A DNA stretch of 64,000 nt from NCBI GenBank assembly GCA_013397075.1, contig VWZS01008197.1, forward strand, positions 1,055,452 to 1,119,451, in the 5' to 3' direction. The notes beneath the pieces were generated by a model. That model made no database searches. It was given only the letters and a program-made list of their open reading frames with translations, and was not told the origin of the DNA. The position numbers and the translations under genes are program-made. This DNA comes from Rhabdornis inornatus. Its lineage: Eukaryota > Chordata > Aves > Passeriformes > Rhabdornithidae. Shown piece by piece: positions 1 to 12,100 of this stretch (position 1 is the first letter of the stretch; each line of letters begins with the position of its first letter).

Positions 1-44
1 GGGAAGGGAAGGGAAGGGAAGGGAAGGGAAGGGAAGGGAAGGGA
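1..44. repeat. (GGGAA)n microsatellite at the window edge
   Basis: Eight perfect GGGAA units plus a partial one run from the first base, so the array probably extends beyond the window on the left. The G-strand has repeated GGG runs separated by AA, which fits the short-loop G-quadruplex pattern. The unit is not the vertebrate telomere repeat TTAGGG. It ends abruptly at GGGATCCC, after which the sequence is unique. Confidence 0.97.
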
Positions 45-2316
45 TCCCACTTATCTTTCAGTATGAAGGTAGCTATGGAAATATAACAAGGCAGAAGGGG
101 GAGCAAATTAAGGCATTTTGTTTTCAGTTCTAAGAAATTTCAGTGCAAGCTGTAATGTCTCCACAAAATTATTCTCTACCCACCCATCTTTTTGCTTCTG
201 CGCACACCTGGCATGAAGGGACATCCTTGTATTGAGGTTTTTGTGGGTTTTGCTTTACTTCCTTTCCAGAGAAGCAGTTTTTTGCTTTCATCATTTCATC
301 TAAGCACTGAATAAAGCCTTCAAAATTTGTCCCCATATATATTATAGAGGAAAAACATTCAAATGCCTCAGCATCAGATCAGTGTACCTATTTCATTGTC
401 TTTATTCATAAACTGTGTCCTAATTTCATTAATACCTGGGCTTTTGGGGAGAATTATGTTTGTGCTCAATCGCATTCTCCACACAGGCAAAATAGGCATT
501 GAAATTAGTTTTATTTCACTTCTCTGTCAGTCTGATAAAATCTTGCTGAGGTTGTGAACACATGGACTGTCCTCCAGCTGAGATGCACACATGAAACAAT
601 TCTCTTTCCAGTGATAATCTCTGAGTGCACAGACACAGCAGATGCAGGCAGCTACAACAGTTGAGGATCACTTGCAGAATAAACACAAGGGGAAAAAAAA
701 ATCTTTCTGGATACTGTGCTGCTGAAAACCTACTGCTAAAGAACCCCCAGAACACCCAACCTAACAGAGACAAACAAACAAACAAACAAACAATGTCAGC
801 TCTGGTGAGATTTCTGTGTTGAAGAAAGACTGGGATTTACTGTGTTTTTGCAAAATAATCATGATTATTATAATAATATTACCTTCTAACAGGAACAGCA
901 ACAACTAAAAGAACACCAAACACTGACAAACAGCTCATATATAAAAAATCAAAGGATATTCATATTACAGACTTTTTGTTTCTGTGGTATTGGGCAATTA
1001 TATTTTCATTTTGAGTTTTTACCTCATTCAGTGTCAAAAAGTAGCACATTTTCAGTTGAAGAAACCAATACACTTCATGACAAAGATGGCTTAAGAAGAC
1101 CGCCTTAATAGTTAACAGTTGAAATTTTACTTGGAGCATAAGGGTTGCTTCTGAAACTGAAATTATTAATGAAAGCTATTCAAAATAAAAGCAAGCTCTA
1201 ATTAAAAAAAATAAAGAAAAAAGTATGATGGAATGGTGGATTTTTAAACTTTAGTTTTCACTTTGAAACAGTGTTCTTCTAATCTATATTCAAACTCGCT
1301 ACATGACTGTCAGAGCTCTTCATGTGCCTTCCTCCTGTATTTCCATTCCTCACCTAAGCATGAATATTTACAAGGTTAATCTTCAGTACAAAGAACATGC
1401 AAAAATTTTTTTTCGAGTATCAAGGAAATGTAGATAAGCCATGGTACTCCAGCAAAAAATATTAACTTTCAGCATCCTTAACACTGATTAGCTCTAAAGT
1501 AATTGAGATCAGTTAATGTCTCACTGGGACAAGAACCTTATTTTTCTCAAAGTCTATCATCAAAACTTCTGTCTGCAGTGAGAACTCCAGGAATTGAATG
1601 GGATTCCATCTCACCTTCTGCAGGCTGCTGAACATATTCCTTATAATTTTAAATTTAAACCTCTCTGGGATAGTCTCATTAAAATAGAGCATTTCATTGG
1701 CTGCATAAGGGAGTAACAAAGCTGTTACCCCTTTCTGGTCAATTATATCGATTGCAATTCTGACATTTTCAAATGTATTTCTCCATTTACTCCAATTATA
1801 CTAAGCAGATTGTTGAGAAGATTGTCTTGGACTTTGGAAGACATGCAATGAGCCAGCTTACTTGTACTTGTGTCAAAGTTAATTAGTTTTTCTAAATCTA
1901 AAATGACCAGGGATGCATTCTGCTTTCTGTTTTAAATTAAAATCACTTTTTCACCGCTGTGTTATTCTGTGTTTGTATTGATTTTAGGTTCAAAGAGCAT
2001 TAAATTCAATTCTAAATTTTCTTTTAACCTGTAGAGAACATGGAGGCATCAGAAACTCTGCTTAGAAATTTCCCCAAGGGGCTCATCCAAAGCTTAACAA
2101 AACATTTTCAGTAACTTAATTTCAGTTGATGCCTTTGAAGTACTTTCTCTTTTATCCATCACGGTCAATTTTTTGGGAATGCTTTTATTCAAATGCAAAA
2201 CATCCTAAAGTAAGTGTAGTCTTCTTTTAGCTGGAATTATTTGAATATTTGCAAATGCCACCCAAAAAACCAAAATAGGTATTTTAGTGTAATTTTTGTT
2301 TAAAATAAAATAAATC
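45..2316. other. Unique AT-rich noncoding DNA
   Basis: No gene, exon pair or recognised interspersed repeat is visible in this stretch. Frames are interrupted frequently on both strands; the longest open stretches are under 100 codons and have no recognisable motif. It holds a short (ACAA)n tract near 770-793 and several A-rich or TA-rich runs, for example near 1202-1225 and 2300-2315. Confidence 0.7.
770..793. repeat. (ACAA)n short microsatellite
   Basis: About six tandem ACAA/AAAC units lie in otherwise unique DNA. It is a simple repeat of no evident function. Confidence 0.9.
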
Positions 2317-3055
2317 TGTGGTGGGTTAGCTTTGGCAGACAGCCAAAATCGCACCCAGTTGCTCAGTTACTCACCTCACTCCACTGAGGGGAAGATGAGG
2401 TGATGAAAGTAGGATGAGGGGAAGAAAATAGGAAAAAAAAAAAGAATAAAACAGTTCTTGTGTTCAGATAAGGACAGGGACATCAATTAGCTTTGTGGAG
2501 AGACACAAACCGTGGAATTTATTGTCAATTAAAATAAGTATTTAATTGCTGATGCAGGTACTAGTAAACAAAAATTGTATCTATATAAACTTGAAAACCA
2601 CACTTCCCCTCCTTTTCCCAGGGTCAGCTTCACATGTTCTCCCCAGACTCCACCACCTGAGCAGTGCAGGCAGGCCAGGGGGTGACAGTCCAGAACCAGC
2701 TTTTTCTCTCTGGGGTTTTCTCCTTCTCACATCTTTCCACTGCTCCAGTGCGAGCTCTATAGGGTGGCAGCTCCCTTGGGAATGGCCATCTGCATGGGCT
2801 GAAGTGGGTGCCTTGTCTGGGATCAGGTAGAACCTTCTCCTCCTCTTCTTCCTCCTCCTGCTGCTCCTCTGACCTCACCTCTTCTGTTTCTGACCCTTTT
2901 AGTTATCTGTCTCCATCTGGCACTTTCAGCCCCTTCTCCTATATGTGGCTGCCACACTGGGTTAGTTGGAGTTGTCTGGAATCAGCTGTGTTGGGCATGG
3001 AGCAGCTCCAGCCAATCCCCACAGAGACCCCTTCTTGACACCTGCACCCAGTGCA
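2317..3055 (+). mobile_element. Old degraded solo LTR of an avian endogenous retrovirus
   Basis: The segment begins TGTGGTGGGTT, and its landmarks follow the order I remember for a widespread avian retroviral LTR group (Hitchcock/GGLTR-like). These are: a GATAAGGACAGGGA box at about 2467; an AATTTATTG...CAATTAAAATAAG stretch at about 2517; a pyrimidine-rich block at about 2604 followed by GGGTCAGCTTCAC; a CTGCTCCAGTG block at about 2740; a long CTC/TCC-rich tract at 2830-2900; and a GTTGGGCATGGAGCAGCTCCAG block near 2990. The likely 3' end is the CA at 3054-3055. Many substitutions and indels imply age. No retroviral coding region adjoins it, so it is a solo LTR or remnant. No exact target-site duplication is visible, and the end points are approximate. 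The AAAATCTG/CAAATTC flanks are only loosely similar. The family name is from memory and needs a repeat-library search. Confidence 0.65.
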
Positions 3056-3331
3056 AATTCAAAGGAAATATTTAAATCAAACCTTACAGTTGGGCTGGTT
3101 CTTCAGGATTTGGCTCCTATGGTCTTTTTGCACCTACAGTTAATTCCAGCCAAGGGGATCTGTAGCTGAATGGGTGGGGAGGAGCCAGGACAGCCAGCCT
3201 TCCAGCTTGCAGCAGGAGTATGCCTTTTAGGGAGAAAATTTAGGGATCACCCCAATGTAGTGTGCCATGGATCACATGGTGGCACAGGCTCAGAGTACCC
3301 AATCCAGGTTCTTTTGCAGGCTCAGAGTACC
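3056..3331. other. Spacer between two LTRs, with a 32-bp tandem duplication
   Basis: This is unique sequence between the old LTR and the younger solo LTR. A 32-bp unit (3285-3316), beginning CAGGCTCAGAGTACCC, is followed by a second copy starting at 3317. The LTR interrupts that second copy at GTACC (3327-3331). Matching sequence resumes after the LTR at 3760, with CCAATCC followed by TGGT. Confidence 0.7.
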
Positions 3332-3759
3332 TGTCTTAGGTTTCAATACAGGATGTGACCAAAAGTATGTATTCTATAACCATCTGTTGAAACCAGATGA
3401 TGCAGTGCTCTTTACCTTTTCCACAGCCCATCCTTCCTCCAGGAAGATATCTTCTGTTAATGGGCCATTGAGTCCCACTGCATGACTGATAAAATTACAT
3501 CATCCCACTGGGAGATGTTCCAGCCAGGGGGAGGAGCCAAGCATTTCCTACGTAGATAAAAATCTGAGATTTGGAACATCAGGGCAGCCTTTTTCCACTG
3601 GATTCCAGAGAAAACCGGACCTGTCCACATCATCACTGGACCTTTGGAAGAAAACTGCACCCTTCTACCCCTCTACCCAAGAGGGAGGTGGTTTACATTT
3701 TCCATGCCAAGAGAGACTCCTGCCTTTCTTAGCAGACACTTGTCTTTCAAAACAAGGCA
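3332..3759 (+). mobile_element. Passerine ERVL-like solo LTR with exact 5-bp target-site duplication
   Basis: This 428-bp element starts TGTCTTAGG and ends AAGGCA. It is flanked on both sides by GTACC (3327-3331 and 3760-3764), the 5-bp duplication typical of ERVL-class insertions. Removing the element and one GTACC restores an uninterrupted host sequence matching the neighbouring 32-bp tandem unit, which independently supports both boundaries. Internal landmarks match a songbird LTR I remember: the GGATGTGACCAAAAG start block, a ATGACTGATAAAATTACATC block near 3484, a TATA-like AGATAAAAAT at about 3554, and a 3' block containing AGCAGACACTTGTC at about 3731. The part just before the last 80 bp looks internally shortened, with no polyadenylation signal visible. 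No gag, pol or env remains, so this is a recombined solo LTR. It could have supplied promoter activity, but nothing here shows that it does. Confidence 0.85.
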
Positions 3760-4140
3760 GTACCCAATCCTGGTATCCCTGGCCCTGGCCAAGCCCAGGC
3801 ACAGCTCTGGAGCAGGGCTGAGCTGGCCTGAGCAGCTGCATCCACGAGCAGGATGCAGGCAGGGCATGAGCATGGACACAGCCATGGACATGGGCATGGA
3901 TATGGGCATGGCACAGGCATGGGATGTCTGTCCTCACCAACTGCTTTGCTGCTGTGCTGCACCTCTGGCCATGCACTGATGTTTCTTACTCTTCTGAGAG
4001 CAAGAAACATGCCAGTATTTGCTCTGGGATCTGTCAGCTCCCCAGAGTGTTCTGGCCAGTGTGATACGATGCCTGCTTGCTGGACTAGATGCAACGAGCT
4101 CAACAGTATCAATCTAAAACCCAGTGAGGGAGAAGCCATG
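3760..4140. other. GC-richer unique DNA with a degenerate hexamer repeat
   Basis: Sequence immediately after the solo LTR is noticeably richer in G and C than its surroundings. It contains the ATGGGC-type minisatellite at about 3857-3925. Frames on both strands stay open for 95-130 codons, but the translations are low-complexity (His/Gly, Met/Gly or Cys/Pro repeats) and show no domain. Confidence 0.6.
3857..3925. repeat. Degenerate GGGCAT/GGACAT hexamer minisatellite
   Basis: About ten imperfect 6-bp units related to GGGCAT, GGACAT and GGATAT follow each other, with a few units off-phase. The 6-bp period keeps frames open and yields artefactual His-Gly or Met-Gly repeat peptides. Confidence 0.75.
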
Positions 4141-6048
4141 TGACCAAAAAAAGATAAAAAATACGAGTAGGTTTGACGCAGTAATTACCTCCGTGATAGC
4201 TCTTTCCAGGTAAGGTGAATTGATGATGACAACGTAGGCAAATTTGCCTTTCTAGTACTGTTTTCTGAACAAAATTCCCCACTGCTGTCAATCAGGTCAT
4301 TTTCCCCTTGCACTAAATTAGCACCACTTATTTTAGCAGTGTCTTTTGTACAATGCTGAAAGGTGAACTACATTTTAATTCAACCTTGAGAATATTGTGG
4401 TGTGTTAAAAGTTGTTATATTTGTGTAATCTTTTTTTCTTAAAAAAAGGTGTTGGACATATGAGCTTCCCTTTCTCAACCTGATCCTGGACTGAGGACCA
4501 TAACCTAGCAAGCATTTTTGGTTTGATCATAGTTACACAGATTTCATTTTCTTTTTTCTGTGTAGCTGTAAGATGTTGTCTGCTTCGTATAGCACTTTCC
4601 ATACTTGGATATTTTGTTTTATTAGAACAGCAAATGCCTTTTGAAATGACACTTGTGTCTCTCCTGCACTGTCAATAAAATGCTCTAAGACTGACTGATG
4701 CATGGGACCTTGCATAGACTTGTTACCACTACAGGCAGTTTTGCAAAGAAGCTATGGCAACATAAAGCCAAGTATTTCAAGTATTTCAAAGGTTTTTTTT
4801 AGGAAAATTACTTTTCTTCTTTAAATAGGAGCTACAAAATACAGTGTGCTAAAGCAGGGTATGCTAGGAAGTGGTCACTGAGTTCAAGGATGATTTTAAA
4901 GTCCAATCCGTCATGAAAGTTTAAATATTTTCATGGAAAGAGTGAAGGCTTGGATTTCCATTCCTATTCCAAGGACTTATTTTATCTCATAATATTCATA
5001 GTTACTGCTTCAGGCAAAGACTGTACCCTGTGTTTCATCTTTCAGTGCTCTGATCCCTTGGCTGAAGACTCATGCTCCCTAAGGAGCAAAGAGAAGCTTT
5101 TTCGGGAAGGAGTGCTGTGCCTACTGTTCTCCTCCTGCCTGTCCCACAGCCCGTGAGCTGTGTTTGACACAAAACCATGAAAGCTGGCAAAGTTTCTGTG
5201 TCACAAGTGAGGCCCTCTCAGACTTGCCTATAATCTACCCTGAAGGATGCTCTGAAATGTATGTGGGCTCCAGACCTGGAAATGCAACAGAGGCTTGCTG
5301 ACTCTCAGTTTAGAAAGGCACAGCTTTGGGAAAGTGAAAACAGAAAGTAAGCACTTAGATTACTGTGTTTGTAATATATTAATAACCTTGAATTAATTTT
5401 CTTTATTATTATTTTAAACACTTAAGGTTGTCTCAGGTCTGTTATTTTTCCCTTCTACCAATATCAGGTGATCTGGTCCCATGAAATGAACTGAATCATT
5501 ATGATGAGGTTTGGACACAGTATGTTTAATCAAGTTCTCAAGTCTTCTGTGTCTGCCACATCTTCCCAGAGCCATTCACATGCATGGATGATGGTTTTTA
5601 TAAGCTTGAGAGTGAATCAAAACCTGAGATTCCCTTGTCTTCATGCACAGGTGCAGACACCTGTGACTCACTGGAGCCCAGGCAGAATTTAGCAGTAACA
5701 TTATGTTTCCTCCAGCTTTGCATCTGGAGCCTGCTCAGCACGTCTCAAACTGAGTCACTTAGGGTTTGAAATGGTGATGGTGTCATCACTATCCGCCAAG
5801 TGAAGGATAAAATGACACCCAGAGGTCAAAAATGGTCTACAAGTTGCTCCACGTGGCCACTGCCTTCTGTGAGACAGGAAGAAGAGCAGGTGCAGAGCTT
5901 TCCCTGTGCTCACTCTGGATGCACACACAGGCAGGATCCATGCTGGGTGCAGCTGGGCAGCAGGAGCATCTGCTGGCACAAGGACAAGCAAACCAGAGTG
6001 GCTGATGGAAGAGGGGTGAGGCAGCTTGCTACCATGGTGCAGTGACAG
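4141..6048. other. Unique noncoding DNA
   Basis: No gene is visible. A TCTTTCCAG|GTAAGG sequence at 4201-4215 resembles an acceptor directly followed by a donor. A 9-bp tandem duplication (AAGTATTTC twice) lies near 4771-4789. The part from about 5640 to 6040 is somewhat GC-richer, but I recognise no repeat in it. Confidence 0.6.
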
Positions 6049-6103
6049 GGATGGATGGATGGATGGATGGATGGATGGATGGATGGATGGATGGATGGAT
6101 GGA
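6049..6103. repeat. (GGAT)n microsatellite
   Basis: About 13 perfect GGAT units sit between unique flanks. The complementary strand reads through as a His-Pro-Ser-Ile repeat, which explains the long open frame on the minus strand here. A second array of the same motif on the same strand lies at 43340. Confidence 0.97.
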
Positions 6104-9100
6104 GGCATATAGGGGGCCAGGAGAAGCAGGTAGGTGTCTGTGTTTCTGTGAACTGGGGAAGGATCAGCATCCTTGTGGGAATGAAGGGAAGAAAAGGTGC
6201 TGGCAGAGAGGTGAGGCAGGGGCTGCTCTGCAGGCAGCAGCAGGAAGGATGTGCCCAATCCCACGGGCACACTTGGCACCAGCTGCAAACTGCACCACCC
6301 TGGACCCTATAAACTGCACAACCTCCATCCTCAAGTGTCTGAGCTCTTCATTAAAACTTCATCTTAACCACTCTGGCTTCATCTGAGCTTTACATAACTG
6401 CTTGGAGACAAGCTTGTGTGATTAAGAAAATTTGGTGGAGTCTCAGAGGTATCAAATAAACCTGAAAGTACTTTAAATTTGTAACTTAAGAAGGCTCTTC
6501 TTTCTGGTCTCTTGGTTAGAAAAAATAATGTATAAAGAAAATTCCATTTGTTTGTTTTTTTTTTCCTTTGTGAACAGTCAGATTTCATTCCACACCACTT
6601 TATCCACCATTTAATGAAACTTTTCATCAGACGTACAAATTGGATAATGTCAGGCCTCCCTTTAAAAACTGAAATAAATGATTGAGCCTTTGCTAGAGAG
6701 CAAACCTATTCAATCAGCTTCTGTGTAGAAGCAGTTTTCAGCATTAGGAACTGGATACCTCCCATTAACATGACTTAGTGCAGCTGTGAAATGCTGCCAA
6801 ACTTATGTAATACAATTATTATGTGGCAGCATCACATAAAATAAACCAGGGCTGCCACTGTAAGCTCTCATTTGTAACAATTCTAGTTTTAAAAGCTGAT
6901 GAAGAACATCAGGCGATTCTGTGGTAAAAGGTAGATCTGGGAAAGCTCAAAGAGTCCCATGAGGATAAATAAAAAATTGCAGTACAAGAGGTCTTATCAA
7001 ATTTACAGCCTGTAGCATTTCGGTGTTGGTTCTTGCTTTCCTAGAGAAAAATGGCAAAACATTCTTTTCTCTGCAATTAAATAAACATGAATTCTTAATA
7101 TCTGCGTGTCAGAAATCAGGCTGCAGAAACTTATTGTAGTGCCTTGATGACTATTCTGATTAAAATAATGTACAAAAGCTTGTTGATTTAAATAAGATAA
7201 ACTTTCTATTAGTCTAATCCTCTGTACAAGGAGGAAAAAAACAGAGATGGTGTTTTTTAAATTATGGTGGGTTTTTTCATAGAAAAGCCAGGAGTCCAGA
7301 GACTGCACGTGTAAACAGATGATTCAGACCAAACTCACCTGATTATGACTTTAAAGAAAGATATGTGAATCCAGCCAGTACTTCAGAAATTATGTTTTAG
7401 ACTCCTGAGCAGTGTTAATCCACAAGAGCTTTACAATGCAGGTCATTCCAAAGGCATTGACTAAGCTATGCAATGCTAAAATTTAAAGATATGAATTTAT
7501 TGCCCACACATTAAACTAATAACAAAAGATATACTCCTTCCCCACCTGTTAGCTCATTTAAGGTTTTATGCTTTGTGGTCATATTTTGGAAGCATTGCTT
7601 AAGGCAGACCCCTGCGACTGGAAATTAATCTTAATCTGTAACTAAGGGGAGTTTTAGCAGCTTTGTTCCTCCTTTCATTGTTTTCTAAGTCTTTCCTTGT
7701 AGACCTTGTGCCTCCCACCATTCACTTAACTACCAAATAATACTTGAAAAGACAGATGAACTAATAAAAAACTTCATTCAGTATGGTTTTTCTGGCCAAG
7801 TCACAACACTTATCTTTTTTTTTTTGGTTCTGCTTTTCTTCCTTTTTTTGGTCCTTACTAAATAACACAGCTAGCTAGAGAATGTATCGTTTTGTTCTGT
7901 GATTTTATCACTCATTATTAAGGTATTTAGAGCATTCCTCTTTCAAGACAGCATTTTTCACCTTTCACTCCTTTACTGGAGAAATTCTTCACAGCACACT
8001 GTTTTCACTACCCTCGTGTATTAAGAGGTAGAGACGTGAGGAACAGTCATCTTGTCTTGAAGTGTCACATCCTGGAACTTAATATTTTGCTCTTTTTCTA
8101 CCCCCACTGTAGGATGAGCAGGATCACTTTGCTGTTAAGCCTTGCAAATTCTTACATGACCCACTTAATTTTCAGGACACAATACAGGGATCTCCAGGGG
8201 TCAAAACCTGGGTAGGAGCTCCTTTGTTAAGCCCAGATTGTTTCTGGATCACTGCTACATTCTTCCTAGAAAGGACCACACAGCTTTTAGCTGAAAAGCA
8301 AAGGTGCTGGCTGTGGAGTTCTTTCTGCAGTCAGTTTGTCAAAAAAGGCTCTTTGTGCAAACCCTGGTGATTGAGCAGATGTGATCTCATGGTTTGCTGC
8401 CAGGTCCTTCTCCACCACCCCCTGAGGCTGTAGAGTCCTGCCAGTCAACTTTTGCCATTTACAGACCACTGTGTGAGTCACTTTAACTCACTAAATAACT
8501 GCAACAGGATGCAGATTGATTTCTGCTGCATTACTGAGCTCCAGAAAGTAATGAAGCAACCTGGGCAGGATTGTTTAATGGATAGGTGAAATAAAAAAAC
8601 TGGAGTTGAAACAAGCTCACAGCTTTCACAATTGTTTGTGAAAGAATTTAAGTGCTAATTTTCTCTTTAATCTGCTAAAAAAACCAACAAACTATTTAAA
8701 AAAATCAAAACCGCCCCTTGCCCCCTAAAAAAATCTCAAACAACATCTCACAAAAAAAACCCCACAAAATATCCCAAGATGATAAAAAGACCTACAATGA
8801 GGAATTTGAGCTTTAATTCTCTGTAAGGACCCTTGAAGCACAAAGTCTGTTATATGTTTAGACAGAACAAAAATTAGATGAAGAAAAAGGGAGGGTTACC
8901 ATGGAATTATATTTGCAGTTTCATCACCATCACCTGGTTGCACTTATTTTCCCATTTGAAGTCCATACTGTATGAATACTGTAAAGGTCAATTACTATGA
9001 TCATGTCTCTATTTTAATTAGCTTTGGTTTACATATTTGCATTTTTGTGAAATTTTACTATAATTATTTCCTGCAATCTGGCAACTTCTCACCACCCCAG

Positions 9101-12100
9101 CTGCACAGTTGCTGAAGAGTCAAACTTGACAGGAAACCTGGCAGTTAATTTTGTCTAAGGATGTCCTAAGTTGCCATAGAAATGGTGAGAATTCTGGCCC
9201 TTAATATTTCACTGAAAAACCCCAAGATGATGTTATGAGCACAAGGAACTGTGTTGTTCCAATGATCCCTAAAACCTGGAATGCTCCCATGGGCCAGGGG
9301 CAGCCAGGTGCATTTAGGATTTGTCAGGAAACACTGGTAGAAGGTGTTGACTCACAAGTTTTGATGGCCTCAGTTTCTGGTATTTGTAAGAGTGTTGAAA
9401 AATATGCTGGCCTTCAGACTTCTCTAGCCATAGAGGAAATATGATGCAGTTAAATCTCAGGAGAAACAAATTTTAGAAATCTTTGCTGGTTTACTGGAAT
9501 AAACCTCTGAAATTCTGTACCACGGAAGTTTGATTAGAAGATATAGTAATTGGTACTTCTTTTTCAGAATACTTTTTCATTACTTTCCAAATTTTAATTC
9601 ACAAAAGACCTTTCTGGTCATACACATTGCACTGCATTTGTGCTCATTGAAATAAAACACTGGGGGCTATGTTTCATATATGCTGCAGTTGAAGAGAAAT
9701 CAAAATTGTGACTGAATACTGAGAATTTGGACCCTCAGAACACCAATGTCACAGAATTTTGGAAAAAATACCTTTATGTAGTCTGCATATATTCTACTTA
9801 CTGACTATTCAGAGGTAGATTTGGTTACAGAAAATATATCAGTTTAGGTATTATTGATAAGGGAAAAATCTGTGGTATTTATAGGCTTATTACTGACTTA
9901 AATTTTGTTTTGGTAAACAACATGGGAAGTGCCTCAGTTTTCAAACTGCCCTCCAAGGTGACAAGTTGGGGATATTCTTTACCCTAACAATCTCTTGGTT
10001 CACATCCATGGACACAACTTAATTTAAAAAATTTAGATAATTGGTCTACCATAGATCTCTGGCAGACTATACCATGGACCAAGCTACACTTGTGATGTTT
10101 CCATTTGCTCTTAGGCTGTTTGATTATCTAAGTGAACTTTAGAAAATACACCTGATTTTTCTTATTTCCCTCTCTAGCTTTTCTTAAATGGTGACTTTAA
10201 AGTGCACTTAGTACTTGGGAGACTCCTAGACTCTCATGCTTTATAGCAGCTGTGGACTCAACCTTGACAAACTTTATGTTGAGCTACAAGTTTGGTGTAA
10301 TGATCACACATAGGCAAATACAAATAATTGGCAGAAGTCAATAGGCCCAACAATGTTTTTTCGTGTTTCCAGCCCAAAACACACGTTTTGAAATCAATAT
10401 ATTTATTATGAATTTACTGCTTGTTCCATGGCTAGCCTGATGCAAAGATTTAGGATTGGGATTTCATAGAGTTTATATGTTGTATCACTTGCCATACAAT
10501 AAAGTTTAGGCATAATTTCTTAAGCAATCAGAATGAAAAATCAGAACAGGTAAATCAAGCCTCTAAATATTTAAAACTAAAGCTTCTCTGTAAATACTCT
10601 AAATAACTAGACTGAGAAGGAAGCATTGGCATAACTACAGAAAGAATGATATCCACAACTAATTCTTTAAAGCTCCTTTGTAATACAGATTTTTTTTTTA
10701 TTGTTAGGATAATTTAAGAGAATAAAATAGATATTTATCTATTCAACAAAAGAAATATCAGACTTGATACCACATCCTTTTTTAATACATACTAAATTGC
10801 TTCTGCAAATGTTTTCATACAATACTATCAGAAACCAAATTAAGAAAAATTGAATTCTAGATCAATATAAATTGTATTTGCAAGATATGATTTAACTTAT
10901 TAGAAATGCAGTTAAAACACTGTTACAGAACAATGATAAATCCAGGAGGACAAAAACCAGTCTCCATTAAATGGGGAATTGCTACATGAGAGAGATAAAG
11001 ATTTGGAAGTTAAAATAATGTATAAATAACTGAACAGGCTTTGGACCTGTCAATGTTTGGGTAGAAGAGCTCTAAGAAAAGCCCATTAGCTGCAGGAAAT
11101 TTGAGTCACTGACCCTCTGAGACACCACTAGAACAAAGTCACACCACTGGGTTAGGGAGGATGTCATGGAGCTGTGATTTGTCAGCATTCACAGATGTTA
11201 TTGAAAATACCATTGATTTGTGTGCTGGGCTTCTTTTTTCTTCAGCAGCCCAGTGTGTTAATTCTGTTTTCCTGCAAAATTTCAAACAGCTAGTTACATT
11301 GAAGGTCATATAGAATAAAAGATGTGACTCATTTTATCCTGACATATTGACTTTTTTCTGCCTTGTTTGAAAATTGTTATTTTAAAGTCAAATCAAGTTA
11401 GGCAAACTGATCTTATCACTCCTTTAAGAAAACTTTTTCTTACATTTTCTGCACAAAGGAAAGCAAAGATGTTCTAAAGCTACAGGTTGGTGGTTTTTTT
11501 TATAAAAAGAAAATAGATTATTTAAAGAATCCTAGCATTCTCATCATTTGGAATTAGAAGCCAGATAGAAAGATCGAGTGGCCTTCATCAGAGATTTCCC
11601 TTACCTGTAAAAGTATATTCAAACTTGATACTTCTTTGGGAAATCACTGTGCATTCTTGCAGGGATTTTTTACATGTTTTAACAGTTACATATTCCCAAA
11701 ATTACCATCTACACTGGCAGTGCTCCTGCTGGGGGTAAGAATGACTTTGAATTGTCCTCTAAGACACTTCAGTCATCCCTGGTGCAGCAGATGTCTGAAA
11801 TCTGAGAGTCTGTTCTGGTGATCTCAGTGACATCCTGGTAAGGACTCAAGGAAACCTCCCAGATCCAAATACAGGGAAGATAAAGTCTAGCAGTAGGAGG
11901 AGAGGAAGGATGCCAGGGTCAAACAGGGAGAGACAGTGATGGAAATGGCAGTCCTGTGTGGAAAGGGCTGTGATTTAAAGGGAGCAATGGGAGAAGAGTG
12001 TGGGCTTGCAAGGCTGCTGCTGATGGGGCAAAACCTGAGACGTGAGCACAGTGAGATGTGATAAAGGTCCCAAAGGGGAAGTCTGAGACTGCAGGCTACA

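Noticed and set aside
1..44. Telomere-like array at the edge
   Set aside because: The unit is GGGAA, not TTAGGG, and it is followed by ordinary unique DNA.
3853..4143. Histidine/glycine-repeat open frame resembling a metal-binding peptide
   Set aside because: The pattern comes from the GGGCAT/GGACAT hexamer repeat, which is open in several frames on both strands.
5755..6288. 177-codon minus-strand frame with a His-Pro-Ser-Ile repeat
   Set aside because: The repeat is the translation of the (GGAT)n microsatellite; the rest has no domain or gene structure.
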